DNA from: Oxobacter pfennigii | Lineage (GTDB): Bacteria > Bacillota > Clostridia > Clostridiales > Oxobacteraceae | Assembly: GCF_001317355.1 (NCBI RefSeq) | Contig: NZ_LKET01000039.1 | Span: 248,001-312,000 of the forward strand | Direction: 5' to 3' | DNA: 64,000 nt | Part shown: positions 10,629-20,666 of the stretch, one piece after another | Numbering within the stretch: position 1 is the stretch's first letter | Layout: each line of letters begins with the position of its first letter | Position numbers and translations under genes: made by a program | The notes under the pieces: generated by a model | The model's database searches: none | The model's input: the letters and a program-made list of their open reading frames with translations, nothing else | What the model was told of the DNA's origin: nothing

Positions 10629-12767
10629 ATGCTTTTCAATAAGCCTAGCGATAACAGTACAAAAAAAATAGAACAGCTCAATCCCTATTTGGAAAATGAT
10701 ATGGACCAAAAGCTTACCACTGATAACGGAGTAAAGCTTACAAATACCGATGATTCATTAAAGATAGGAGAACGAGGGCCTACCTTATTGGAGGACTTTC
10801 ACTTCAGGCAGAAAATCACCCACTTCGATCATGAACGTATCCCGGAGCGTGTAGTGCATGCGCGCGGCTTTGGTGCCCATGGGGTTTTCCAGTTGTATGA
10901 ATCTATGGCACAGTATACCAAGGCTAAATTTTTACAGAACCCTAACGTCAAAACTCCGGTATTTGTACGATTTTCCACCGTCGTCGGCTCCAGGGGGTCG
11001 GCTGATACCGTCCGCGATGTGCGCGGTTTTGCCACCAAATTCTATACTGAAGATGGGAACTTCGATATTGTAGGCAATAACATCCCGGTCTTTTTCATTC
11101 AAGATGCCATAAAATTCCCCGATTTGATCCATGCAATCAAGCCAGAACCCCACAACGAGGTGCCTCAGGCCACAACTGCCCACGATACATTCTGGGATTT
11201 CGTCATTAACACGCCGGAGACGGCGCACATGGTCATGTGGACTATGTCAGACAGGGCAATTCCCCGCAGCTTCCGTATGATGCAGGGCTTTGGGGTTAAT
11301 ACTTTCCGATTTATAAATGCCCAGGGAAAGGCACATTTTGTAAAATTCCACTGGAAGCCACTCTTAGGAGTTCATTCCTTGATGCGTGACGAGGCGCAAA
11401 AGCTCTCGGGCAAGGACCCGGATTTCCACCGCCGCGATATGTGGGATGCCATTGAACAGGGCAATTACCCTGAATATGAATTCGGAGTGCAGCTCATCCC
11501 GGAAGATCAGGAATTCAGCTTTGACTTTGATATCCTGGATCCAACCAAGCTCTGGCCAGAGGAAGTAGTTCCGGTCAAAATCATCGGCAAGCTGATCCTT
11601 AATAAGAATGTTGACAATTTCTTTGCTGAAACGGAACAAGTAGCTTTTTGTCCGGCTAATATTGTGCCCGGTATAGACTTCAGCAATGACCCGCTTTTGC
11701 AGGGACGCCTGTTCTCCTATGAGGATACTCAGCTGAGCCGCTTGGGCGGTCCCAATTTCCGACAGATTCCTATTAACCGCCCTGTGGTTCCCATCCACAA
11801 CGACCAACGTGATGGCTTGCACCAGATGCGCATCCATCAGGGACCAGTAAGCTATTTTCCAAACGCACTGGCACAGAATTCGCCTTCACCTGCCGATGAG
11901 GCCGAAGGAGGCTTTGCACATTACACTCAGAAGGTCGAGGGACAGAAGATTCGCAGCCGCAGCCAGAGCTTCCGTGATCATTTCAGCCAGACTACATTCT
12001 TCTGGAATAGCATGTCCCAGGCAGAAAAGGAACATATTATAGATGCCTTTCACTTTGAGGTGGGTAGCGTCAAAGACAAAAAAATTAAGCAGGCCGTGGC
12101 CGATATGTTTGCCCATGTAGCTCCGGAGCTGGGATCACAAATAGCAGCGGGAATAGGAGTAAACCCGCCGCCAGTGACAGCACCAAACGGGGTAACGGCA
12201 TATTCCCCTGCGCTAAGCCAGGAAAATACCATCAAAACCGCCAGAACCAGGAAGGTTGCAATTTTGGTTGATAACGGGTACTGCCCTATAGCAGTGCAGG
12301 CTATGACCGATATGCTCAAAGGAGCGGGGGCGGTGCCGGAAATCGTAGGTGTAACTTTAGCACCTATTACCGGAAGAAGCAATGCAAAGCTAGAGCCTGG
12401 TAAGTCCCTTATTACGGCCAGTGCACTGGCTTACGATGCAGTTTTAATTCCTGCCGGAGACCATATTAATGCACTCAAGCAAAACGCTGATGCACGCACC
12501 TTCATCAATGAAGCTCTGCATCACTGCAAGACAATTGGAGCTATGGAAGAGGGTATCGACCTTTTAAAAGTAACTGATGCAGCAGCATTAACTTCCAATA
12601 TGAGTTTCAATGGATCCGCTCCATGGGTTTTCCAGGGAATTGTTGCCGTCAGCGGTGCCGCAAACCTGAAACCCTTCGGTACGGAATTCGTCAACCAGCT
12701 GGCTATGCACCGGCATTGGGGCAGAAGTGCGCAGCTGGCTAATCTTGTTTTGAGTATGGCCCATTAA
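10629..12767 (+). CDS. katE: Large-subunit catalase with C-terminal DJ-1/PfpI-like domain
   Basis: A 712-residue clade-2 catalase that splits hydrogen peroxide into water and oxygen using haem. His77 in [11 protein letters not shown], Asn150 in VGNNIPVFF and the haem-ligand Tyr364 in [15 protein letters not shown] are all present. Residues after about 560 form the flavodoxin-like DJ-1/PfpI domain that distinguishes large catalases. The ATG at 10629 follows AAAGGAG at 10614-10620; an in-frame ATG-less extension to 10542 is rejected. It is a monocistronic gene closed by a strong terminator. Base composition is visibly GC-richer than most neighbours, which may reflect high expression or transfer. 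Confidence 0.95.
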   Translation: MLFNKPSDNSTKKIEQLNPYLENDMDQKLTTDNGVKLTNTDDSLKIGERGPTLLEDFHFRQKITHFDHERIPERVVHARGFGAHGVFQLYESMAQYTKAKFLQNPNVKTPVFVRFSTVVGSRGSADTVRDVRGFATKFYTEDGNFDIVGNNIPVFFIQDAIKFPDLIHAIKPEPHNEVPQATTAHDTFWDFVINTPETAHMVMWTMSDRAIPRSFRMMQGFGVNTFRFINAQGKAHFVKFHWKPLLGVHSLMRDEAQKLSGKDPDFHRRDMWDAIEQGNYPEYEFGVQLIPEDQEFSFDFDILDPTKLWPEEVVPVKIIGKLILNKNVDNFFAETEQVAFCPANIVPGIDFSNDPLLQGRLFSYEDTQLSRLGGPNFRQIPINRPVVPIHNDQRDGLHQMRIHQGPVSYFPNALAQNSPSPADEAEGGFAHYTQKVEGQKIRSRSQSFRDHFSQTTFFWNSMSQAEKEHIIDAFHFEVGSVKDKKIKQAVADMFAHVAPELGSQIAAGIGVNPPPVTAPNGVTAYSPALSQENTIKTARTRKVAILVDNGYCPIAVQAMTDMLKGAGAVPEIVGVTLAPITGRSNAKLEPGKSLITASALAYDAVLIPAGDHINALKQNADARTFINEALHHCKTIGAMEEGIDLLKVTDAAALTSNMSFNGSAPWVFQGIVAVSGAANLKPFGTEFVNQLAMHRHWGRSAQLANLVLSMAH

Positions 12768-12769
12768 CA

Positions 12770-12817
12770 TAACCGCCAATCAAAATGCTTTGTGTATCTT
12801 GATTGGCGGTTACTTAT
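12770..12817 (+). terminator. Terminator after katE
   Basis: Perfect 14 bp arms (12770-12783 and 12799-12812) with a 15-base loop; the tail is only weakly T-rich. It may act in both directions. Confidence 0.8.
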
Positions 12818-12943
12818 ATTATGACTAACTGCAAGCTATATTAAAAGTTAACATATTTTTGCTTGTACCAGCTAACCGGTTATTGTAACATATATACAGG
12901 TTAAGCGCTTGTTCTCGATTTTGGGTTGAAAGTGAGGAAAATT

Positions 12944-13150
12944 ATGATGAAGCACATTATCAGCTTAAATACCCAAAACGCGAAACAGCTATATCAGGCA
13001 GGGGGTATTTCTGCAATAATTCTCGGCATATTATATATCATTATAACCGCAGTACTTACGGATTTTCTTTTTATACCTATATTATGGTTACTTTACACTC
13101 CTCTTATAGGGAATACTTTGAAGAAAATTAATTTGCCGCAGCCATCCTGA
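12944..13150 (+). CDS. Small two-helix membrane protein, unrecognised
   Basis: Sixty-eight residues from the ATG at 12944, which follows GTGAGG; a TTG at 12926 is a less likely start. Two hydrophobic helices (GGISAIILGILYIIITAVL and FLFIPILWLLYTPLIG) are joined by a short polar turn. No family was recognised. The abrupt join of two membrane helices could mean a shortened remnant of a larger multi-helix protein, or a genuine small membrane protein. A perfect 10 bp palindrome (TAACCGGTTA at 12873-12882) lies upstream and might be an operator. Confidence 0.5.
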   Translation: MMKHIISLNTQNAKQLYQAGGISAIILGILYIIITAVLTDFLFIPILWLLYTPLIGNTLKKINLPQPS

Positions 13151-13194
13151 AAATCTTTTTTATTTGATTAAAGCACTATGAAAGCGGTGAGAAA

Positions 13195-13965
13195 ATGGAT
13201 TTGCGGTTGAAGTTTGATGAAGATGTACTAAATTATGATAAACATCGTCCAACTTATGGGACGGAGATATTCAACGATATAATCAGATATTCCAATTTAG
13301 ATAATACTAAGAAGGCTCTTGAAATTGGCATCGGGACAGGGCAGGCAACTTTACCAATTTTAAAAACAGGATGCAGGGTAACTGCTGTTGAAATTGGAGG
13401 CAGCATGACCGCGTATGTCAAACAGAAATTCTCATCATTCAATAATTTTGCCGTTAAGAATATTGAATTTGAAAAATATGATGCTGAAAATAACCGATAT
13501 GATCTTGTCTACTCTGCAACTGCTTTTCACTGGATACAACAAGATATAGGTCTTGCCAAAGTGTTCGAACTTTTAAAATCAGGTGGAGCCATAGCGTTAT
13601 TCTGGAATCATCCATTTGTTAATCGTGAAAATGATATGGTGCATTCGGAAATACAGAAAATATATAGAAAATATATGCCTGCTAATAAAACACATGCTGA
13701 GTTTGATGAAAGTACTTGCAAACAACATGAGGGCAGTTTAAAATCATACGGGTTTAAAGATATAAACACTAAGATTTATAAAAAAACGCGTGTATTAAAT
13801 ACCGAACAATATATATCCTTATTAAATACATATTCGGACCATAGAGCATTGCAAGATGATATTATAAGAAGGCTATTAAATGAAATATCAATAGCAATAG
13901 ATAAATATAATGGCAGAATCACTATTTACGATACTATTGATTTGTATTTAGCCAGGAAGCCATGA
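13195..13965 (+). CDS. Class I SAM-dependent methyltransferase
   Basis: A 256-residue methyltransferase of the type that starts with a short lead (FDEDVLNYDKHRPTYG) before the Rossmann core. Motif I is ALEIGIGTGQATLPIL near residues 40-55, followed by the acidic AVEIGGSM and the motif IV-like LVYSATAFHWI, where the AFHW pattern is typical of this trans-aconitate/ubiquinone-like methyltransferase group. The C-terminal half is helical and probably binds the acceptor, which is unknown. The ATG follows GGTGAG. It lies 44 bases after a small membrane-protein gene and may share its transcript. Confidence 0.85.
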   Translation: MDLRLKFDEDVLNYDKHRPTYGTEIFNDIIRYSNLDNTKKALEIGIGTGQATLPILKTGCRVTAVEIGGSMTAYVKQKFSSFNNFAVKNIEFEKYDAENNRYDLVYSATAFHWIQQDIGLAKVFELLKSGGAIALFWNHPFVNRENDMVHSEIQKIYRKYMPANKTHAEFDESTCKQHEGSLKSYGFKDINTKIYKKTRVLNTEQYISLLNTYSDHRALQDDIIRRLLNEISIAIDKYNGRITIYDTIDLYLARKP

Positions 13966-14024
13966 TTAATGAATTCACATAAATGGAGATTCTATGGTTT
14001 TGACCAAGGAGTGAAAATCTAATT

Positions 14025-14831
14025 TTGAGAGTTAGAGTATACGATAGCTTAACAAATACATATTTCAAATCAGAAGTATATGCAATAGTAAATACAGGCT
14101 GGTATGAAAGACAATTAGTCTTGGTTCCCTCAGAGAAAGGCGGTTATCTTAAGTTTTTTGATACTTTAGGTAAGAGTGGAAATGAAAAATTTTCAGAGGT
14201 TATGATAAATACAATTATATCTGACCGACCACAGCAATGGATTACTAAAAGATCTGGTTTTTCAAGTAAACAAATAACTGGTTTTAATAAACTCTTGCAT
14301 AATGATGTACGCTTTTTTGAATATGCCGGTTATCCATGGCTATTTGATAATAAAACCATTCTTGGCTCATTGATTAATGGCAATGAGATTCTACTAAAAG
14401 GCAGTATATTTGAAGATAAGGTAATATCTTCTGAAATTGCTGGCTGGACATACGTTGAAAGCCAGGCTGATGCAGGTGATTTTTTAGGGAAAGTATCTTC
14501 ACTTCATGATTCGGTGCTTAAATTTGCAGGCTACATAAGCGGAGCATATGTGGATAAAGACCGTAATATGCATCCTGTTAGTGATATCAGGCAGGTAACT
14601 ATGAGCTTTGACAGTCAGTGTTGTGATTCTATAGAGATGGTATTTGAAGGAGTAACAGCCTTCAATTTACGTCCTTCCAAAGATAATCATTCAGCTGATA
14701 TTTTTTCCGCAGCAATCATAGTAAAAGATGCATCTGTATTCTTTTGTGATGATGGCATTAAAGAGCGGGATGAAACCTACGGAGGGACGTGGATAACTGC
14801 CTATAGTTTACGTTGGCGTTTTGTTAGCTAA
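14025..14831 (+). CDS. Hypothetical protein, no family recognised
   Basis: A 268-residue, apparently soluble protein with no signal peptide or membrane helix. The first third (MRVRVYDSLTNTYFKSEVYA, WYERQLVLVP) looks beta-rich; the last part contains repeated beta-strand-like segments (VTMSFDSQCCDSIEMVFEGV, FSAAIIVKDASVFFCDDG). No catalytic motif was recognised. It starts with TTG, with AAGGAG about 13 bases upstream, which is longer than usual. AT-rich composition matches the neighbours. It could be a lineage-restricted gene. Confidence 0.65.
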   Translation: MRVRVYDSLTNTYFKSEVYAIVNTGWYERQLVLVPSEKGGYLKFFDTLGKSGNEKFSEVMINTIISDRPQQWITKRSGFSSKQITGFNKLLHNDVRFFEYAGYPWLFDNKTILGSLINGNEILLKGSIFEDKVISSEIAGWTYVESQADAGDFLGKVSSLHDSVLKFAGYISGAYVDKDRNMHPVSDIRQVTMSFDSQCCDSIEMVFEGVTAFNLRPSKDNHSADIFSAAIIVKDASVFFCDDGIKERDETYGGTWITAYSLRWRFVS

Positions 14832-15062
14832 TGGGTGGATCCTATAGCGCCAATGTAATTCTTTTAAAGCCAAGATGAAGGGCGGGCAAGGAATATCAAT
14901 AAAAAAGGCTTCATAATCTGTCATAGCTTATCTCAAACAATTCAAATGAAAATATGTTATTTGTTTCCTCTTCAAATTGGAAAACTCATGAGTAAAATGA
15001 CAGAAAGAAGGAACTTCCGAAATTAAGGATTATTGCTCCAGAGCATTAAGGATATTATTACT

Positions 15063-15773
15063 CTAAGTAAGAAACATATATCCTCTTTTCTTTATAGTTT
15101 TTATATATTTATCTGTAGCCCTGTCTTCTAATTTTTTGCGCAGGTTGCTTACATGAACCATTACAGTCCGTGTGTCTCCAAGGCTTTCATTGTGCCATAC
15201 ATGCTCGTATATTTCTTCATAGGGCAAAACTCTGTTGGGGCGCTGAAACATATATAATAAGATTTCAAATTCTATAGGAGGCAATATAATCTCCCGATAG
15301 TTTTTATAAACCACATATTTCTTTAAGTCAATGACCAAATCACGGACGCTCAATTCGTCAGAATGGGCGGGGGCATTTTTGCGCTCAGATGCCGTCCTGC
15401 GTAAATTGGTTTCGACGCGGGCCACCAGTTCATTAGGATAGAAAGGTTTGCGTATATAATCGTCTCCGCCGATGCGTAAAGCATGCAAGATATGTTGCTC
15501 GTCGTCCATACAGCTGATAAAAAGAACGGGGCAGCTGAGCGAAAGTCGGATTTGTTCGCAAAGGTCGGTTCCATCAAAATCGGGAAGTATTACATCCAAT
15601 ATAATTAAATCAAAATCCGTTTCCTGGATTTTTTTCAAAGCTTCGGTGCTGGTGGATGCAGTGGATACTTGATAACCTGCATTGGTAAGATAAAGGGAGA
15701 TAATTTCGACAATATCAGGATCATCATCTACAACCAGTATAGAGTGTGTTTTCATTAAACGATGCTTCGACAC
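15063..15773 (-). CDS. OmpR/PhoB-family response regulator
   Basis: A 236-residue two-domain regulator. The receiver has the acidic pocket VVDDDPD, phospho-acceptor Asp60 in LIILDVILPD and Lys109 in YIRKPFYP. The C-terminal winged helix spans about 140-235 (EFEILLYMFQRPNRVLPYEEI, then RTVMVHVSNLRKKLED). The GTG start at 15773 follows GAGGTGAAAGG; an internal ATG at 15755 has no comparable site. It is transcribed divergently from the histidine kinase at 15980, with a shared 206-base promoter region, so the two are probably partners. Output genes are unknown. Confidence 0.9.
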   Translation of the reverse strand: MSKHRLMKTHSILVVDDDPDIVEIISLYLTNAGYQVSTASTSTEALKKIQETDFDLIILDVILPDFDGTDLCEQIRLSLSCPVLFISCMDDEQHILHALRIGGDDYIRKPFYPNELVARVETNLRRTASERKNAPAHSDELSVRDLVIDLKKYVVYKNYREIILPPIEFEILLYMFQRPNRVLPYEEIYEHVWHNESLGDTRTVMVHVSNLRKKLEDRATDKYIKTIKKRGYMFLT

Positions 15774-15979
15774 AACAGCCTTTCACCTCACTCTTCAAAA
15801 ATTTTTATGATTTTAATTTTATCACTTTTAAAAGCTTAAAAAAAGAAGTGTCATGAAAATTATTAATATTATCGATATACGAATATTTCTTTTCAGAATG
15901 CACAATACCTAGGGATTTGATATGATATAAGATAAGAAAAGCAGGCTATCGTAAACAATCTGCCAAAGGAAGATTAAGC

Positions 15980-17620
15980 ATGAAGAAGTTGTTATTTAGT
16001 ATATTGATTATATCAATTATGATGACCGGATTAGATACAAGCCGAGCTAAAAAAGCTGTCGATATGGATATAAAAAGTGACAGGATTGAGCTTAGGCATG
16101 ATATTTTTACTTCCGAAGAACTGCAATGGATTGAAGCTCATAAGGACATAAAGTTCTATGTAGGCGTAGCCCAGGACTATATTCCAATAGAGTATATTGA
16201 TGAAAACAATAACCCTAGGGGAATGGGTATCGAGTTGCTTAAAAAAGCAAATCAGATGACAGGATTGCATTTCAGCCTTTATGAAAACAGCAGCAATGAA
16301 ACATGGGAAGAAATCTTGCAAAGTACCGAAAAAGCCAGAGTTGACCTTTTAAGCACTGTATCCTTCACTAAGGGGCGCTCCGAATATCTGACCTTTTCCA
16401 TCCCTTACATTGAGATGACACAAGTCATCCTTGGGGCAAAGGACATGACACAACTTGTCAAAGATTTTTCGCAAATTAAGGATAATACCTTTGCAGTGCC
16501 CAAAGGATATTGGTTCCTGGATATTATTTTAAATGAAATTCCCGGTGCAAAGATCATCGATGTTACCAACATGGAAGAAGCTCTGGAATATGTATCTGAT
16601 GGAAAAGCAGACTTTACAATCTGTGAAATCCCCGTATTCACATATTATACGGAACAAGGACTATTTCATGACATTAAAATAGTAGGGGAGCTCAAGGGAA
16701 AAAACCGTATATATATCGGCGCTGCCAAAGGCAGAGAAGAATTGATTACGATAATCAACAAAGTCATTCAAAATATGGATTATGATGAAATCTTTGAAAA
16801 AGCAATGGTCATCCCCCGAAATAATTCCGCAACAAAAAAACTTATTATACTCGTAGGAATATTAACGGTCTTATTGCTGGTCGTAATATACTATCTATGC
16901 ATAACATTCAGGAAACTTATTAAATCAAAAAAAGAAGCTGAAGAAGCTAACAGGGACAAGACACAACTTATGGCTAACATTTCCCATGATCTCAGGACCC
17001 CCATGACTGTAATCATAGGTTATGCCCAGGCTTTAATTGACGGAGAAGTAAAAAAAGAAGAAGATAAGGAAAAATATATCAAGAGAGTTTATGAAAAGAT
17101 AAAGCATGTAAGTGCTATGGTAGATGATTTTTTCATGGTGGCCAGGCTGGAGGAAGGAAATCTGGTACTTAACCGGGAACCGGTTCAGATTGGCGCTTTT
17201 ATAAAACAAATTGTTGAAGATTCAGAACTGAAATTCAAAGCTAAAGCCATTGTACCTGTATTGAGAATGGATAATAGAGCTGACATTATAAAAAATATTG
17301 ATAAAATAAAATTTTGCAGAGCTATTGAAAATATCTTGGAAAATGCAATAAAATACAGTGCAGAAGGCGGGAAGATAGAAATTATTCTATGCCCTGCGGA
17401 AGATGAAAAAGTTGAAATATCCATAAGAGACTACGGAGAAGGCATACCTAGAGAAGATATACCTCATATTTTCGACCGCTACTATAAAGGTAAAAATGCC
17501 CGAAAAGACTCAATAGGATTAGGCTTATATATAGCGAAGGAAATTATAAATAAGCACGACGGCAGGCTATGGGCAACAAGTGAAGTTCAGCGGGGAAGCA
17601 TATTTTATATACGGATCTGA
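15980..17620 (+). CDS. Sensor histidine kinase with extracytoplasmic substrate-binding domain
   Basis: A 546-residue membrane kinase. An N-terminal hydrophobic segment (1-20) precedes an SBP_bac_3-type ligand-binding domain (about 35-275, FYVGVAQDYIPIEYID at its start), so an amino acid or similar small ligand outside the cell is the likely signal. A membrane helix at about 289-310 leads to the HisKA domain with phospho-acceptor His336 in NISHDLRTPM and a complete HATPase domain (ENILENAIKYS, DYGEGIP, IGLGLYIAKEI). The ATG follows AAAGGAAG. The divergent OmpR-type gene at 15063-15773 is the probable partner. Confidence 0.92.
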   Translation: MKKLLFSILIISIMMTGLDTSRAKKAVDMDIKSDRIELRHDIFTSEELQWIEAHKDIKFYVGVAQDYIPIEYIDENNNPRGMGIELLKKANQMTGLHFSLYENSSNETWEEILQSTEKARVDLLSTVSFTKGRSEYLTFSIPYIEMTQVILGAKDMTQLVKDFSQIKDNTFAVPKGYWFLDIILNEIPGAKIIDVTNMEEALEYVSDGKADFTICEIPVFTYYTEQGLFHDIKIVGELKGKNRIYIGAAKGREELITIINKVIQNMDYDEIFEKAMVIPRNNSATKKLIILVGILTVLLLVVIYYLCITFRKLIKSKKEAEEANRDKTQLMANISHDLRTPMTVIIGYAQALIDGEVKKEEDKEKYIKRVYEKIKHVSAMVDDFFMVARLEEGNLVLNREPVQIGAFIKQIVEDSELKFKAKAIVPVLRMDNRADIIKNIDKIKFCRAIENILENAIKYSAEGGKIEIILCPAEDEKVEISIRDYGEGIPREDIPHIFDRYYKGKNARKDSIGLGLYIAKEIINKHDGRLWATSEVQRGSIFYIRI

Positions 17621-17808
17621 ATATTTGTGATACGCGAAGTTGTTTTAAATTAAAAAGAAACATGCAGTGTTTGGTGTTCATCTGTTCATCATAACAACGC
17701 ATGCTGCGAAGGCTCAATCAATAATATTACATGTAAGTGCAATCACATTTTGCACTGAATTTTACTGTTAAGAGGATATCAGTTTCAGACGACATTATTG
17801 TCATGAGC

Positions 17809-19158
17809 CTAAGAAGGGATACCCAGCATAACCGAAGCGTGAAAGGTAAGCCCCTCATGTCCAAATTCAGCGCCGCCGTTATATTTGTTTGCAATGCCTT
17901 TGATGCTCTGCAAGCCAATGCCGGTATGATTTTCTTTTAGTGAAAGGTAACGGCGTCCCTCTCGCTTCACCCTTCCGTCAAATCCGTTGTCTACTGCGAT
18001 GGCAAGCATTTTGCCGGAGCGGATGATGCTCATGCGGATTACCCGGTTTTCTTCCGGCGCACGTAAGGCCGCCTCAATGGCATTTTCCAGGAGATTTCCG
18101 AGGAGAACGGAAATATCGGAATTCTGTACGGTGATTTCTGCAGGAAGATCTATTCGGGCTGTAAAAGCTATCTCATTTTCCGTTGCCAGCGTTCTATAAT
18201 GATTGACAATGGTATTGACGATTGTATGATCACAAAATTTTGCGATTTCATATTCATTTAATGTCCGCACATACCGGTTTAAATAGGTTTCTGCTTCAAG
18301 GATGGCTCCGGCGGTCAAAAATCCCTGAAGGACTATGATATGGTGACGAAAATCATGACGTATCCTGCGGCTGTTTTCTATGCTGCCGGTAATCCTGCGG
18401 TATTGTTCATCACGAAGGGCCAGCTGATGCTCCATTTGGGTCAGCTGACGCTGAACGGCCAGCTTTTCGTGAGTATGGAAAAAAAGCTTGAAGCAAACAA
18501 AATAGATGACAAAGACCGCAATGATCAGGGCAAAATAGAGAAACAACGACATTGGGTTATATATGTTCACGTAATTGATTGGAATAAGTCCGCTTGCCAG
18601 CACGGCGAACAGAAGCACCGACAAAAGGGACAGATATCCGCTTTCCTTCCGGCTCAATCCATCGGCCACCGGCTTATAGCCATGTTTGAGCAGCAGCCAT
18701 AAAAGCGGCAGCGTAACTGCCGTGAAAGCGGCGAGAATAATCAAGCTTGTGCCGTAATAAGGAAGCCCGTCCACTTCTTTTCCCCGATAAAACCATGTTA
18801 CCAGGATATTGCAGACCGAAACCATGGCCAAAGCACTGGTCATGGTGAAAAAAAAGACAAACAGCTTCTTTTGCCAGATTTCTTTCACCACAAAAATATA
18901 CCAAATAAGGCAGGGAATCAGGCAGACCATAAAAACAGCGTTGGCATAGTTAAATAAAGCCTGCCCCGGTGGAAAAATCGTTACCAGATAAGTGCAGATC
19001 CCGGCGAACAGGGTGCTGAGAAGCAGAATCAGCCCGGCGGTTAAAAGTCCTGCTTTCTTCTTTGAATATCTGAGATGATCAACAAAGGGATATATGCATA
19101 AAAAGGCAAAAGGCGCCAGTTGCAGCATACAGCCGAAAAGCATCCGCCCGAAAATCAT
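17809..19158 (-). CDS. AgrC-like GHKL-domain sensor kinase
   Basis: A 449-residue protein with about six N-terminal membrane helices (residues 5-225), a coiled-coil-like linker around 228-255 and a GHKL kinase core. The phospho-acceptor is His268 or His272 in RRIRHDFRHH; the N box is GNLLENAIEAAL and the G box HTGIGLQSIKGIANKYNG. This layout matches peptide-sensing kinases of the AgrC/HPK10 type. Its start overlaps the stop of the upstream LytTR regulator gene (ATGA), so the two form one operon. The pair is visibly GC-richer than the surroundings. No AgrB/AgrD-type peptide genes are seen nearby. Confidence 0.9.
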   Translation of the reverse strand: MIFGRMLFGCMLQLAPFAFLCIYPFVDHLRYSKKKAGLLTAGLILLLSTLFAGICTYLVTIFPPGQALFNYANAVFMVCLIPCLIWYIFVVKEIWQKKLFVFFFTMTSALAMVSVCNILVTWFYRGKEVDGLPYYGTSLIILAAFTAVTLPLLWLLLKHGYKPVADGLSRKESGYLSLLSVLLFAVLASGLIPINYVNIYNPMSLFLYFALIIAVFVIYFVCFKLFFHTHEKLAVQRQLTQMEHQLALRDEQYRRITGSIENSRRIRHDFRHHIIVLQGFLTAGAILEAETYLNRYVRTLNEYEIAKFCDHTIVNTIVNHYRTLATENEIAFTARIDLPAEITVQNSDISVLLGNLLENAIEAALRAPEENRVIRMSIIRSGKMLAIAVDNGFDGRVKREGRRYLSLKENHTGIGLQSIKGIANKYNGGAEFGHEGLTFHASVMLGIPS

Positions 19159-19871
19159 ATTCCGCCCCTCCTTGCAAGATTGAATAAGAAATGCTGGTAT
19201 TGCGCCTTAAGCTCAGACCTATTTTTCCGTGAAAGAATAATTTCTGTTCCGTCCTTCAACACAATGCGGTCAAAAAAGAAGGACTCAATAAAATTCATGT
19301 TGACGATAAAACTGCGTTGTGCCCTCATAAAAACGCTTTCCTCCAGCAATTTTAAAAGCGCGTCTAAGGTCATATATGTCTGAATATGTTTTTTCTCAGT
19401 GTGGATAATGGAAATCTTATTGAATATTTCAATATAAATTATGTTCTTCATTAAGATGGGAACTGTGCCCTGTCTGCTTTTTACCTCGAGGAGCCGTTCG
19501 GATTCCCGGTCTATTCGTTCCAGACAGCGCTGCATGGCTTCGGCCAGGGCTTCTTCTGTAATAGGCTTTATAAGATAATGGGTGGCGTTCAGGCCAAAGG
19601 CTTCCACAGCGTGTTCACGGCTTACCGTCATAAATACCACAGAACAGCGGCTGGTCTTGCGGATTTCCTGCACTGCTTCCGTTCCGCTCATGCCAGTTAG
19701 GTAAATATCCATAAACACGATCTCATATTGAACAGACGATTTCAAAAAGTCCTCTCCACAGGAGAAGCAGTCTATGGTAAGGCAAAGATTTCTCTGGCTG
19801 CAGTATGTATTAAGCTGTGTCTTTAAGGCTTGACGAGCAGTTACATCGTCATCGCACAAAGCAATTCTCAA
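19155..19871 (-). CDS. AgrA-like LytTR-family response regulator
   Basis: About 238 residues starting from a TTG at 19871 that gives the classic receiver opening RIALCDDD and follows GGGGGAAGG; a longer reading to 19952 adds an unlikely 27-residue leader. The receiver has Asp55 in IVFMDIYLTG and Lys102 in YLIKPI. Residues about 135-238 form a LytTR DNA-binding domain (IIYIEIFNKISIIHT, MRAQRSFIVNMNFI). It is the first gene of a two-gene operon with the AgrC-like kinase and is divergent from the cystatin-like gene at 20094, a likely target. Confidence 0.9.
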   Translation of the reverse strand: MRIALCDDDVTARQALKTQLNTYCSQRNLCLTIDCFSCGEDFLKSSVQYEIVFMDIYLTGMSGTEAVQEIRKTSRCSVVFMTVSREHAVEAFGLNATHYLIKPITEEALAEAMQRCLERIDRESERLLEVKSRQGTVPILMKNIIYIEIFNKISIIHTEKKHIQTYMTLDALLKLLEESVFMRAQRSFIVNMNFIESFFFDRIVLKDGTEIILSRKNRSELKAQYQHFLFNLARRGGI

Positions 19872-20093
19872 AAAACCTTCCCCCTGTCTGCAGTAATCCT
19901 GTTTAAAATTATCATGGTGGTTTACTGTCACATCTATAACAAATTGTACCAAAATTTTAGCAAATTCAAAAGAATTCTATTATGTTTCCTGAAATGTATG
20001 TTTTCGGGTGTGAAATGAATGCCGGTAATTATCCGATAACTTTTATAATAATAATAAATCAATTAAATTTTAAAATGAAAGGGGTCAAAAATT

Positions 20094-20393
20094 ATGACAA
20101 GTGTAGGAAATTGGGTATTGGCAGATTTTACTGCATGCAACCTGCCGGAAAAAGTCGCGACAGGTTTTGGAGAAGCGATGAGCAAGCTCGTTGGGGCGCG
20201 GTATACACCGTTGCTTTACGCAGCCTCGCAGATTGTCAACGGTACGAACCACATGATAATCTGCGAAGCTGTTCCCATGACTGTAACTCCTGAGCCCAGG
20301 CTTGTTGCTGTCTACATCCACGAGGCTCTGCTGGCATACGGCGGCGACTTCCGATTGTTGTCGGTAAAGCCCATTGAAGTCGGTGCGTTTTAA
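20094..20393 (+). CDS. Cystatin (stefin)-like small protein
   Basis: Ninety-nine residues with no signal peptide. It carries the cystatin signature Q-x-V-x-G as QIVNG at residues 46-50, preceded by KLVGARYTPLLYAAS and followed by TNHMIICEA. This matches the first inhibitory hairpin of stefin-type cystatins (QVVAGTNY), and a glycine sits near the N-terminus (Gly5). Known family members block papain-like cysteine proteases. Here inhibition is inference; the protein may act in the cytoplasm. The ATG follows GAAAGGGG. The gene faces the AgrAC-like pair and is closed by a strong hairpin at 20405. Confidence 0.7.
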   Translation: MTSVGNWVLADFTACNLPEKVATGFGEAMSKLVGARYTPLLYAASQIVNGTNHMIICEAVPMTVTPEPRLVAVYIHEALLAYGGDFRLLSVKPIEVGAF

Positions 20394-20404
20394 ATGCGAT
20401 ATGC

Positions 20405-20448
20405 GCATAAGAGGTCAAGGTGGAATGTTCCGCCTTGACCTCTTATGC
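20405..20448 (+). terminator. Strong hairpin after the cystatin-like gene
   Basis: Twenty-base arms (20405-20424 and 20429-20448) with one G-T pair and a four-base loop. No T-run follows, so it could end transcription poorly and instead protect the mRNA 3' end. The rest of the gap up to 20666 holds a -10-like TATAAT (20574-20579) with no clear -35. Confidence 0.7.
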
Positions 20449-20666
20449 AGCGTCTTTAGCAGTGGCAGCACATTTATGCAACTACCTTTTCTCCTGCATA
20501 TGCCAATAAGCCGACGGGGATATGCTTAAATAATCTTTAAGATTTCTTTAAGTTAAGAATCAAATTTCGATGTTATAATGAAAAAAATGGATAATCCCCC
20601 AAAAACCTGTAAAACTATGCCATTTTAGAACAACTGGGCAGATTGAAGCAAAAGGAGGGATAAAAC

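Noticed and set aside
11364-11837. A 157-codon open frame opposite katE
   Set aside because: It is antisense to a strongly conserved catalase region and has no family features.
18340-18702. A 120-codon plus-strand frame inside the AgrC-like kinase gene
   Set aside because: The opposite strand encodes a clear membrane kinase with all motifs.
19982-20293. Alternative frame over the cystatin-like gene
   Set aside because: The frame at 20094 has a good ribosome site and the QxVxG signature; the other has neither.
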